IMG/VR virus record: IMGVR_UViG_3300008107_000017
Span: 1 to 64,000 of that record
Strand: one strand, 5' to 3'
Length of the DNA stretch: 64,000 bases
Source: a virus
Of the stretch, positions 40,719 to 48,364 are shown in pieces (position 1 is the first letter of the stretch; every line of letters starts with the position of its first letter). Position numbers and translations under genes: made by a program. The notes beneath the pieces are model-generated. The model did not search any database and was not told the DNA's origin. It saw only the letters and a list, made by a program, of their open reading frames with translations.

Positions 40719-42449
40719 ATGTCAGGAAAAAAACTATTAATTCTTGAGAGATCACAGTCTAATTTATCATTTAAGACAGATGATGATGGCGCCGTCGTAT
40801 TAGAAGGCGTTTTTACTGAGTTCGGTGTTCGTAATAAGAATAACAGAATTTATGAGGAAAAGGAAGTTTTACCTCATATTAATGAACTCCAAGAAAAGGT
40901 AAAGACAAACAAACTTTTAGGTGAATTAGACCACCCAAAAGATTTTGATATTAGTCTCTCTAACGTATCCCATGTAATAGAATCTTTAAAGTACGATTCC
41001 GAAAACAAACAAGTTGTTGGAAGAGTTCGTTTATTAAATACTACAAAGGGTAAAGAAGCACAGGCTTTAATTAAGGACGGTATTCCTCTTCATATTTCAA
41101 GTCGTGCCGCTGGAACTGTTGATGAAAACGGTAAAGTAAAGATTAAGAAGTTTTTTACATATGACCTAGTTGCAGATCCTGGATTTGAAAATGCAGAATT
41201 ATCAAGGGTTAACGAATCTTACGGATTTGATGCCGACCCTACTTTATTCATTTATGAAATGGAAGAAACTAAAAATACAGAAGATAAAAAAGAACCAACA
41301 ATGGAAAATCAAAATTTTGTAACCGTTGAGGATTTTCAAAAATACACCGAATATGTTCAAGGCGTATTAAATAATGTAAAAGAATCCGCAAATTCAGACA
41401 ATACTGAAATCGTTGAAAAACTTATTAAGTACAGTGAACATATTGGAGAAAAGGTAAATCAGTTAAGCGATTATGCCGAGTATCTTTCTGAAAACCTTGA
41501 TAAGAGTATTTCTTATTCTGACTATCTAGCTGAAAATGTAGATAAGATTAAGAATTATACGACATACCTTGCTGAAGAATTGGATAACTCAATTCAATAT
41601 GCTGAACATGTTGCTGAAAAAGCTGATAAGGGAATTCAATATGCAAACTATTTAGGAGAGAACCTTGAAAAAGGAATTGAGTATTCCGAATATGTTGCTG
41701 AAAAGGTTGATCAAAACATTGCATACTCTGAACACCTTGCTGAAGGTTTAAGAAAGAGTATTAAATATGCTGAATACATTGCAGAAAATGTAAACACGGT
41801 TGAAGGTTCTGCTATTAATGAATCCGAAGTATCTGAAGAAGCTACTTGTGAAAAATGCGGTGAAGTTCATGAAGGATCTTGTGGATCTAAGAATGAAGAA
41901 AAAGAATCCGATAAGAAAGAATATAAAGATTCAATAGAAGAAGCCTTAAATAAATTAATTGCAAAGGCTGAAGCCAAAACTAAGGTTGTTACTGAAATGC
42001 ATTTTATGAACTTCCTTTCTGAATCTAAGAAAAATGAATTTAATTCACTTTCTGAAGAAAAGCAGAAAATGATTGTTGAATCAATGAATGCTAAACCAAT
42101 TATGTCAACTGTTCAGGCTGAAAATATATGGGAATCTTCATTTATTGAAAAGAAGAGAGAATTGAATTTTATTGCTGATATGCCTGAGAAATTCTCTGCT
42201 AAATGGGAAGCTTTATCAGAATCTCGTAAGAATCAAATTATTGCAGAATCTAAGTTCTATACCTTAACTACTCCTTACGCCATTAATAACTTCTGGGGAA
42301 CCAGAGATCTAAGACCATCTCAAATGGAATTAGAACAAATTAATGAAAGTAAAACAGCTGCTGAGGCCGCTGCACCTAAGGAGCCTTTAGTAAATGAATC
42401 TTTTGCTAATGACCTAGTTAATAGAGTAAAATTCAACTTAGGACGATAA
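40719..42449 (+). CDS. 21: Prohead protease fused to a scaffold-like domain (T4 gp21 plus gp22-like)
   Basis: A 576-residue protein. Residues ~1-180 match T4 gp21: NKNNRIYEEKEVLPHINEL, LLGELDHPKDFD (catalytic His) and IPLHISSRAAG (catalytic Ser). T4 gp21 ends near 212 residues; here the chain continues. Residues 238-363 are nine 14-residue repeats (YAEYLAENLDKSI type), then CEKCGEVHEGSC, then a helical tail ending FANDLVNRVKFNLGR, as expected of a core scaffold. The in-frame ATG 41301 (MENQNFVTVEDFQKY), preceded by an A-rich stretch, could yield a 382-residue scaffold alone. No separate gene 22 lies between here and gene 23. Confidence 0.82.
   Translation: MSGKKLLILERSQSNLSFKTDDDGAVVLEGVFTEFGVRNKNNRIYEEKEVLPHINELQEKVKTNKLLGELDHPKDFDISLSNVSHVIESLKYDSENKQVVGRVRLLNTTKGKEAQALIKDGIPLHISSRAAGTVDENGKVKIKKFFTYDLVADPGFENAELSRVNESYGFDADPTLFIYEMEETKNTEDKKEPTMENQNFVTVEDFQKYTEYVQGVLNNVKESANSDNTEIVEKLIKYSEHIGEKVNQLSDYAEYLSENLDKSISYSDYLAENVDKIKNYTTYLAEELDNSIQYAEHVAEKADKGIQYANYLGENLEKGIEYSEYVAEKVDQNIAYSEHLAEGLRKSIKYAEYIAENVNTVEGSAINESEVSEEATCEKCGEVHEGSCGSKNEEKESDKKEYKDSIEEALNKLIAKAEAKTKVVTEMHFMNFLSESKKNEFNSLSEEKQKMIVESMNAKPIMSTVQAENIWESSFIEKKRELNFIADMPEKFSAKWEALSESRKNQIIAESKFYTLTTPYAINNFWGTRDLRPSQMELEQINESKTAAEAAAPKEPLVNESFANDLVNRVKFNLGR
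41430..41807 (+). repeat. Nine 42-bp repeats encoding 14-residue helical units
   Basis: Consecutive units begin with Tyr and follow Y-(A/S)-(E/D)-(Y/H)-(L/V)-(A/S)-E-(N/K/E)-(L/V/A)-(D/E)-x-(S/G/N)-I-x. The spacing is an exact 14 residues throughout, that is two heptads, suggesting a continuous coiled coil or stacked helix. DNA identity between units is partial. Confidence 0.85.
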
Positions 42450-42457
42450 TATATAAA
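42449..42457 (+). promoter_or_regulatory. Late-type ATATATAAA element with long leader before the major capsid gene
   Basis: TAATATATAAAA context, overlapping the last base of the protease gene. The 75-nt leader to ATG 42533 is the longest among the late elements and ends in an A-rich, SD-free stretch. Confidence 0.55.
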
Positions 42458-42532
42458 AAATATAATCTAATAGCTAAGAAGCAAAGAGCTACAGATTGAT
42501 TAATAAAAACAAATAAAAAAACAAAAAACAAA

Positions 42533-44248
42533 ATGTACGCAAATCATTTAATTAATGAGGCTGAAGTACAAAAGACGTGGGCACCTATCATTGAGGAGGC
42601 TACTGGTATCACTGAGAAGTCTAAGTTATCTTGGATGTCTAAGTATTGCCATTACCATAACCTTAATGAAAGTGTTTACAATACTGTACACCTCAATCCA
42701 AACATGAACGTTCAATCAATGGGCGCTCCTACTTTCCCTGGAGATCCTACTACATTGAACGCTTTCTATTCTCAGGCCCCAGGTTCTGGTGATAGACCAT
42801 TCTCTTTGTTGCCACTTGCTATGCAAGTAGCTGCTCAGACTGTAGGTCTTGATCTTGTACCTGTAGTTCCTATGCAAGGTCCTATGGGAGTTCTTACTTA
42901 CCTAGACTTTGTATATGGTGGTGGTCGTGTAACTACTGCTGGTGGTATTAACGGTAACTCTGCTCCTTTAATGATCAAAGTTCCTTTAACTATCGCTACT
43001 GGTGGTGACTTAGCAGTTAACGATCTTCTTTACGTTGGTACTGGTAGCTTCGGTGCATACGAATTAACTTTCGTTGGTAAGTCTCGTATCGATGGTTATC
43101 CTATTTTCCGCGTAAGAGGTAAAGGAACTGACCAAGCTCAAGGTGCTGATCCTTTTGCACAAGGTGAAGAAGGTTATCAGCCAATCTATACTGCAATCAC
43201 TGCAGCTACTGATGGTTATTCTGATGATCCTCTAACTGTAGTTCGTGTTAACTTTGACGGAGCTCCTGAATTAGTTAAAGCTTTAGAAGACCACATCGTT
43301 GGTTTCTCTGGTAATGCATTCGCTGAGAACAACCCTGCTACAGGTGTTCCTTCTTTCGCTGAATCTATTAACAGTACTGATCCTTATCAAAGAGGAGATG
43401 GAGAATCTACTCCAGATAACATCATGGGTCTATCATTGTTCAACAAATCAGTTGCCGCTAAAACTTATCAAGTTGCTGCCGCTGTAACTCGCGAACAAGT
43501 ACAAGATCTTAAGCAATTCGGTATCGATGCAGTTGCTCAAGTAGAAGCTGTATTGGTTAATGAATTAACTCAATCTATCAACAAGTATATCTTGGATAGA
43601 ATCTTCAAGAATGGCGTAACTAACGCTTACCAAGTATCTCAAGTAGACGCTACTGTTCTTTCAGCTGCATTTACTACTGGTGCTACCGGTGCTGTTACTA
43701 TTCCTCTTGGAACTGACAATACTGGCGTTAACCGCTCTGTAACTGTTACTTCTGTATCAGTTGGTGGTGGTGGCGAAACTCAAGGTACATTGCAACGTAG
43801 AATCCTTACTAAGGTTCTTGCTGCTTCTAACTTGATCGCTACTCGTGGCCGTAGAGGACCTGCTACTTTCGCTGTAACTGGCGGTAAGATGGCATCTGCT
43901 CTTCAGGACATCGCTGGATTCGTTGCTTATCCTCTTTCTAACACAGTTAACCAAGCTGGTGGTTCTCTTTACCCAATCGGAGCTATCGCAGGTGTTACTG
44001 TTTATGTAGATCCAAACAGAGACTTTAACGATGTTAAGATCGCTGTAGGTCGTAAAGGTGATGGTAACTCTCCTGGTTTAGTATTCATGCCTTACTTAAT
44101 GGCTGAATCTGTTGAGACAATCGCAGAAGGAACTATGGCTCCTAAAATCGCGGTTAAATCTAGATTCGACTTAGTAGACGCTGGATTCCACCCACAAACT
44201 ATGTACTATGTATTGAACTTCAACTTCAACGGAGTTGATATTATCTAA
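42533..44248 (+). CDS. 23: Major capsid protein (T4 gp23-like)
   Basis: A 571-residue protein (T4 gp23 521). Evidence includes its place after the protease, the N-terminal helical segment WAPIIEEATGITEKSKLSWMSKY (a likely cleaved delta region), LPLAMQVAAQTVGLDLVPVVPMQGPMGVLTYLDFVYGG and, near the C-terminus, GRKGDGNSPGLVFMPYLMAESVETIAEGTMAPKIAVKSRF. These are hallmark gp23 stretches. Codon choice (GCT, CCT, CGT, AAC, GGT) is much more biased than in neighbours, as expected for the most abundant late protein. A strong UUCG-loop terminator follows. Confidence 0.93.
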   Translation: MYANHLINEAEVQKTWAPIIEEATGITEKSKLSWMSKYCHYHNLNESVYNTVHLNPNMNVQSMGAPTFPGDPTTLNAFYSQAPGSGDRPFSLLPLAMQVAAQTVGLDLVPVVPMQGPMGVLTYLDFVYGGGRVTTAGGINGNSAPLMIKVPLTIATGGDLAVNDLLYVGTGSFGAYELTFVGKSRIDGYPIFRVRGKGTDQAQGADPFAQGEEGYQPIYTAITAATDGYSDDPLTVVRVNFDGAPELVKALEDHIVGFSGNAFAENNPATGVPSFAESINSTDPYQRGDGESTPDNIMGLSLFNKSVAAKTYQVAAAVTREQVQDLKQFGIDAVAQVEAVLVNELTQSINKYILDRIFKNGVTNAYQVSQVDATVLSAAFTTGATGAVTIPLGTDNTGVNRSVTVTSVSVGGGGETQGTLQRRILTKVLAASNLIATRGRRGPATFAVTGGKMASALQDIAGFVAYPLSNTVNQAGGSLYPIGAIAGVTVYVDPNRDFNDVKIAVGRKGDGNSPGLVFMPYLMAESVETIAEGTMAPKIAVKSRFDLVDAGFHPQTMYYVLNFNFNGVDII

Positions 44249-44270
44249 TCAATAGTAATCATACTGTTTG

Positions 44271-44300
44271 AAAAGGTCCGCTTCGGCGGACCTTTTTTTT
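44271..44300 (+). terminator. Strong UUCG-tetraloop terminator after the major capsid gene
   Basis: AAAAGGTCCGC (44271-44281) pairs perfectly with GCGGACCTTTT (44286-44296) around TTCG, followed by further T residues. Confidence 0.92.
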
Positions 44301-44306
44301 TTCTTA

Positions 44307-44315
44307 ATATATAAA
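44307..44315 (+). promoter_or_regulatory. Late-type ATATATAAA element
   Basis: TAATATATAAAAC context, directly after the capsid terminator and 14 nt before ATG 44330, so the small gene has its own late unit. Confidence 0.55.
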
Positions 44316-44329
44316 ACAAAAATAACAAT

Positions 44330-44578
44330 ATGTCACAAGGAGTTTACCGCGCAGCTGTTCTTTATAATTTTAGCCAAGATAAATACATTGCAATAGATCC
44401 TGGCACCATTGGTGGTGATCCTTCGGCGGTTACTTGGACATGGGTTACGAATCCTAATGGTGCTACTAAATGGGTTAACATCGTGGAACTTCAATACTAT
44501 TTAACTGATACACCTATTGGTGATCCTACTATAAATGCATACCCTTGGGAAATCCAATGGCTATACTTTGCAGCATAA
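44330..44578 (+). CDS. Single-domain paralogue of the capsid-linked repeat protein
   Basis: An 82-residue protein beginning SQGVYRAAVLYNFSQDKYIA, then IDPGT and WVTNPNGATKWVNIVELQYYL. The same order (R-x-A-x-L-Y-x-F, a Y-I-x-I-x-P-G strand, an N/T-x-x-T-R/K-W/F-x-N/D segment and a final tyrosine/tryptophan-rich strand) occurs as a repeated unit in the 371-residue product at 44631. It is likely a beta-rich virion protein, perhaps a capsid decoration or neck component; no known family recognised. Confidence 0.6.
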   Translation: MSQGVYRAAVLYNFSQDKYIAIDPGTIGGDPSAVTWTWVTNPNGATKWVNIVELQYYLTDTPIGDPTINAYPWEIQWLYFAA

Positions 44579-44606
44579 TCCTCTTTAAAATTTTTACTCC
44601 TAAAAG

Positions 44607-44615
44607 ATATATAAA
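44607..44615 (+). promoter_or_regulatory. Late-type ATATATAAA element
   Basis: GATATATAAAAATAAA context, 15 nt before ATG 44631. The right half also resembles the replication-gene element. Confidence 0.5.
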
Positions 44616-44630
44616 AATAAAAATTAGATT

Positions 44631-45746
44631 ATGGCAGTAAATAGAGCAGCCGTTATAAAAGCAAAAGACGCTGGAAGATGGCTTAAAGTAGACAATACCG
44701 TATTAGGTGTTAGGGGTGATACTGTTGAAATTGCTGATAACGCAACAAGATACACAAATCTTAATACACTCGATGCACAGATACCTTCTACATACTGGTA
44801 TCCTAACCAATGGGGTGATGAATCAAAGACACTTTTTGATGCAGCAAATGGATATGAAATTAAGGATAAGTTCTTTTCTGATCCGGTTGGATCTACTTCA
44901 TTTGGGGCTGCACCCACACCGAATGTTGCAGGTGGTGCAAAATCATCAAATACATTAGATAGAACAGCTATCCTATATTCATTTGATCTAGGCGCCTACA
45001 TTTATGTGATAAATCCTGGTGCTGCTCCAGCATCCTGGGAAGTTTACCTTGTTTCTAATGAAAATCAGGCAACTAGGTTTGATGATCTTCTTGATGTAGC
45101 TACATGGTTAAATGCCACATCTTATGGCAATGTCCCTTTTGGTTATGGTATTCAACAATATACATTTACTAAAGCACCACAAACCCCATTTTATTCTATA
45201 GGTAACTGGCCTACTACTGCAACCAAAACAATTGTTAGATCATATGTTCCATACTCTAATCAGGAAGGCGCATATCTTCGTGTTGAGGATACCGGTGTTC
45301 CTATTCCTAATATGACATTATCTTATGTTCCAAATGCATGGGAAGGCACTAGATTTGTAAACACTAATGACATTAAAGCCATTATAGATGGAAGACCTGA
45401 TTTCTTTGGCACAACCACTAAAGCAGGTTGGGAACTCCCACAGTTTTTCTTTACTCAGACCGTAAAAACACCTAGCGATAGTAATTTTAAGCAATTCTTT
45501 GACGGTTCGAATCCTTGTGGGGTAACTGATAATAGATACGGAAGTACCCTTGACTGGTTTAATGCATTAGCACAACAATACTGCTTTGACTTTCAAGCAT
45601 TCTATTCCACTATAGTTGATGGTATATTCCAGGACTCTAGCGTTTGGGTTGATTATAAATGTTTTCTTAACTGGTGGGATGCTCAAGATCATGCTGCATT
45701 CCAAGACTGGTTATACAATGACATCTGGTCACCAGTTATGTGTTAA
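44631..45746 (+). CDS. Multi-repeat beta-rich virion protein
   Basis: A 371-residue protein built from about three diverged units of ~85-100 residues. They start at RAAVIKAKDAGRWLKVDNTV (~4), RTAILYSFDLGAYIYVINPG (~108) and VRSYVPYSNQEGAYLRVEDT (~202). Each unit contains a (T)RF/YxxL/N-type segment (ATRYTNLNTL, ATRFDDLLDV, GTRFVNTNDI). A unique Trp/Phe-rich C-terminus follows (LDWFNALAQQYCFDFQAF, FLNWWDAQDH). The domain also occurs singly in the 44330 gene. Its own late element and terminator mean strong independent expression; a capsid surface or fibre role is likely (inference). Confidence 0.6.
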   Translation: MAVNRAAVIKAKDAGRWLKVDNTVLGVRGDTVEIADNATRYTNLNTLDAQIPSTYWYPNQWGDESKTLFDAANGYEIKDKFFSDPVGSTSFGAAPTPNVAGGAKSSNTLDRTAILYSFDLGAYIYVINPGAAPASWEVYLVSNENQATRFDDLLDVATWLNATSYGNVPFGYGIQQYTFTKAPQTPFYSIGNWPTTATKTIVRSYVPYSNQEGAYLRVEDTGVPIPNMTLSYVPNAWEGTRFVNTNDIKAIIDGRPDFFGTTTKAGWELPQFFFTQTVKTPSDSNFKQFFDGSNPCGVTDNRYGSTLDWFNALAQQYCFDFQAFYSTIVDGIFQDSSVWVDYKCFLNWWDAQDHAAFQDWLYNDIWSPVMC

Positions 45747-45768
45747 TAATCGTAAAATTAAATACTCT

Positions 45769-45797
45769 AAAGGTTCGCTTCGGCGAACCTTTTTTTT
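45769..45797 (+). terminator. UUCG-tetraloop terminator
   Basis: AAAGGTTCGC (45769-45778) pairs with GCGAACCTTT (45783-45792) around TTCG, then T residues to 45797. It is nearly the same sequence as the capsid terminator. Confidence 0.92.
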
Positions 45798-45812
45798 GCT
45801 CTAGACCCTGGA

Positions 45813-45821
45813 ATATATAAA
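45813..45821 (+). promoter_or_regulatory. Late-type ATATATAAA element
   Basis: GAATATATAAAT context, 21 nt before ATG 45843 and directly after a terminator. Confidence 0.55.
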
Positions 45822-45842
45822 TTACTAAAAAAATAATAAGAA

Positions 45843-47000
45843 ATGAAAGAACTTGTCAATTTTGAACATTTTAGAATAATTAAGGAAGCTGAGACTAGAT
45901 TAGAGGCTCATCTTGACCGCGTGGTTGAACAGGCTATTAATGAAGCTGCGCCTAAACCTGCACAAACTAGAGCAGGTGCCCTTTTTCAAAATCCTGTTAA
46001 ATTTTTAAAGATTAAGAACAATGCAAAGAAGTACCAACAAGCATTGGTACAAAAGGCTCTTAATAATGTAGACTATGAAAAGAAAATACAGGCATCTGGT
46101 GGAGAAGTAGATGCAGATAAAAAGGAGGTTCTTAGACAGGCTAATGCTGCAAAGAACCAGGCACTTACCGATAAGGCCAGCGCTATTTCTGACCGTATGA
46201 CTACTCTTGCAACGAGTCCAGGTTTACAGGCCGTTAAATCTCTTGCTATGTCAAAGGCTAAAGTTGCCGCTGCTGAAACTGCTCTTAAAGCTGCTGATGC
46301 CGAAGAAACTAAACAACTTAAGATCCAAATAAAGAAACTTAATGCACAAGCTGCTAAGGCAGAGCAAGATATTAAGGATTATGAAAAGGCCGAAGAACCT
46401 AAAGCAGAAGAACCACAGGCTCAAGAGCAACCACAGCAGCAAGAAATGCCTAAAGTAAAGGATAATAAACCTGCAGCTGAGACTAAGCCCGAAGGAGAGA
46501 CTAAGCCCGAAGGCGAGGATAATACTGAAAAGATAAACGTTATAGATTCTAAGATCAATAAATTAAAGGCAGATAAACAGTCTAAAGAAGATTCGCTTGG
46601 ATCTAAAAAACACCCTGATGTTTTAGCTATTGAAAGACAGATTAAAGCAGAAGAATTAGAAAAAGCAAAATTAGGAGGTAATTCTGATGACATTGCCGCT
46701 GCACAATCTGCTCTTAATGTTGCACAGGATGATCTAAAGGCTGCTGTTGCAACCGAGGAGGATCCTCTTGATAAAGAAATAGCAGATCAGGAAGATAAGA
46801 TAGCTGCAATTAAGAATAAAGCAAAGGATAAAAATAGTCCTCTTGCAAGTCCTGAAGTTTTAGCAAAGGCTCTTGAACCAGAAGAAAATAAACTAAAGGA
46901 TCTTAAAGATAAGAAGGCAGGTAAAAATGAATCTGCTGGTTATATTGGTGAATCTTTTACTGATAAATTTAGAAGATTAAGTAAAAATGTAAATGTATAA
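45843..47000 (+). CDS. Alanine/lysine/glutamate-rich coiled-coil protein (possible internal or scaffold protein)
   Basis: A 385-residue, highly charged protein. Long helices occupy ~45-185 and ~225-370 (LKAADAEETKQLKIQIKKLN, AKAEQDIKDYEKAEEPKAEE). A Pro/Glu/Gln-rich linker at ~186-222 contains a short tandem duplication (ETKPEG twice). The composition resembles phage internal-head or scaffold proteins, and a late-type element plus the structural neighbourhood support a virion role. No family recognised. Its stop overlaps the next start by 8 nt. Confidence 0.6.
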   Translation: MKELVNFEHFRIIKEAETRLEAHLDRVVEQAINEAAPKPAQTRAGALFQNPVKFLKIKNNAKKYQQALVQKALNNVDYEKKIQASGGEVDADKKEVLRQANAAKNQALTDKASAISDRMTTLATSPGLQAVKSLAMSKAKVAAAETALKAADAEETKQLKIQIKKLNAQAAKAEQDIKDYEKAEEPKAEEPQAQEQPQQQEMPKVKDNKPAAETKPEGETKPEGEDNTEKINVIDSKINKLKADKQSKEDSLGSKKHPDVLAIERQIKAEELEKAKLGGNSDDIAAAQSALNVAQDDLKAAVATEEDPLDKEIADQEDKIAAIKNKAKDKNSPLASPEVLAKALEPEENKLKDLKDKKAGKNESAGYIGESFTDKFRRLSKNVNV

Positions 47001-47484
47001 AGTTCGTAAAATAAACTTTGGATGGTATAGAAGGCGGCATGGTATTCTTTTGGAGAACCTGCCGCCTTCAAAGCAACGATTTATGGCAGAGAATGACTAC
47101 CTTAAGTGGTTAGATCCAGACCCGCAAACATATGAAATCATTTTTAAGGTTGAGGATATGAATGACCATGAAAAGAATCCTAATAAGATTCTTTGGAATC
47201 CCTTTAGAGAAACCTTTACCACAATAAAGGAAGTAGAATCAGACTCAAATGTTATAGACTGGAACTGTGCAATCTGTTCTGTAGAGATTAAGGCAAGAAT
47301 GGATTCAAAGAAGATTGAAAACTTTGTATGTAGCAAATGTTCTGAGGCTCATAACTCACGGAATAAAAGGGTTGATCAACGAGTAATAGATTCATCTGTT
47401 AACTTTACTAAACACTGTAAATCTCTTCTAAAAGGTGAACAAAGGGAGTTTATCACACATATTAGAAGATCATTTAAAAGTTAA
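46993..47484 (+). CDS. Hypothetical protein with a four-cysteine zinc-ribbon-like motif
   Basis: A 163-residue basic protein. WNCAICSVEI (~91-100) and FVCSKCSEA (~115-123) give two C-x-x-C pairs about 20 residues apart, as in a zinc ribbon. The flanks are basic (KINFGWYRRRHG at the start, HIRRSFKS at the end), consistent with nucleic-acid contact. It overlaps the upstream gene by 8 nt, and its end overlaps the convergent minus-strand gene by 15 nt. Function unknown. Confidence 0.6.
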   Translation: MYKVRKINFGWYRRRHGILLENLPPSKQRFMAENDYLKWLDPDPQTYEIIFKVEDMNDHEKNPNKILWNPFRETFTTIKEVESDSNVIDWNCAICSVEIKARMDSKKIENFVCSKCSEAHNSRNKRVDQRVIDSSVNFTKHCKSLLKGEQREFITHIRRSFKS

Positions 47485-48279
47485 AGCTTTTTCTAATGTA
47501 ATCTTAGGCCAGGTATTTAATAAACTATTTGGAGATGCATTATAGACTTCAATTCCTTTTGTCTTAAGTAGATCTGCAAGTATCTTAAATCCTGGGATAA
47601 ATTGATCCCTGTAAATATTATCACCTGTTACCGGAACTGGATATCCATCATGATGATGTCCTCTTTTACCATCATTACCCATATCATATCCTAAAAGAAT
47701 AATTCGTTTTGCTCCTAAATGGTATGCAAGATTAATAGCAGCATATCCGCTATTATTACCATGTGATAGCGTATCTTTGGCTTCTTCTAAACCAAACTTA
47801 TTACCTTTTCTTAAAATCTTAATGTCGCCTATATATGATGGGTGATCTCGTATTGTATATTTAGGGCCTTTGAAATTATCAATGTCGGCTTTCATCCAGG
47901 AATAAACCCTAGAATCTGTCCAATAAAGAACATTTGCTTGAGGAAACGAAAGTAGTGATTTATTGATTGCAATGGTTTTCTTACCATAAAGACCAGACCA
48001 ATTAAAATCTTGAAGAGATGGCCCACCCCCTATAATGAAAACGGTTTCACCTAACCAAATAGGTTCAATTTTACTTATTGGTCTTTTTGTTACTTCAGCC
48101 GATGTTGTAATACTAAGATTTCTTCGCTGTATTGTTGGTATATTATCATTAGCAACAACTACTCTTCCTAACCTATTACTAGATTGCCCTTTCTTAATTA
48201 CAGTTGGAGGTAATCCCTTATTCTCTTTTATGACAGGAACTCTTCTGTCATTACCAAGTAATTTTCTTACTCTTCTCAT
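47470..48279 (-). CDS. DUF115/MptE-like putative sugar- or nucleotide-binding protein (only minus-strand gene)
   Basis: A 269-residue protein. After ~75 basic residues comes VFIIGGGPSLQDFNW (~80-94), then KKTIAINKSLLSF, VLYWTDSRVYSWM, GNNSGYAAINLAYHLGAKRIILLGYDM and HHHDGYPVPV. The G-x-G-x-S-L loop, an Asn-Ser-G-x-x-A-I helix and the 'LLGYDM' strand are typical of the DUF115/MAF-like fold shared by 6-hydroxymethylpterin diphosphokinase-like and sialyltransferase-like proteins. It may bind a nucleotide or CMP-sugar. It is convergent with 46993-47484 and divergent from the clamp loader gene, so it is transcribed separately. Confidence 0.6.
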   Translation of the reverse strand: MRRVRKLLGNDRRVPVIKENKGLPPTVIKKGQSSNRLGRVVVANDNIPTIQRRNLSITTSAEVTKRPISKIEPIWLGETVFIIGGGPSLQDFNWSGLYGKKTIAINKSLLSFPQANVLYWTDSRVYSWMKADIDNFKGPKYTIRDHPSYIGDIKILRKGNKFGLEEAKDTLSHGNNSGYAAINLAYHLGAKRIILLGYDMGNDGKRGHHHDGYPVPVTGDNIYRDQFIPGFKILADLLKTKGIEVYNASPNSLLNTWPKITLEKALTFK

Positions 48280-48334
48280 TGATGTCTTATATGATTTTTT
48301 TATTTATCCTTAGTAAAACTATCACTCAGGTTTG

Positions 48335-48349
48335 CATATAAAAATAAAC
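48335..48349 (+). promoter_or_regulatory. CATATAAAAATAAAC element before the clamp loader gene
   Basis: Same 15-mer as at 7944-7958, 15 nt before ATG 48365. Its presence argues that the in-frame TTG at 48332 is not the start. Confidence 0.5.
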
Positions 48350-48364
48350 AATAGTATCTTAATT

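Noticed and set aside
48332-48364. TTG start for gene 44 giving an MHIKINNSILI extension
   Set aside because: It would lie over the conserved CATATAAAAATAAAC element; ATG 48365 gives the usual gp44 length.
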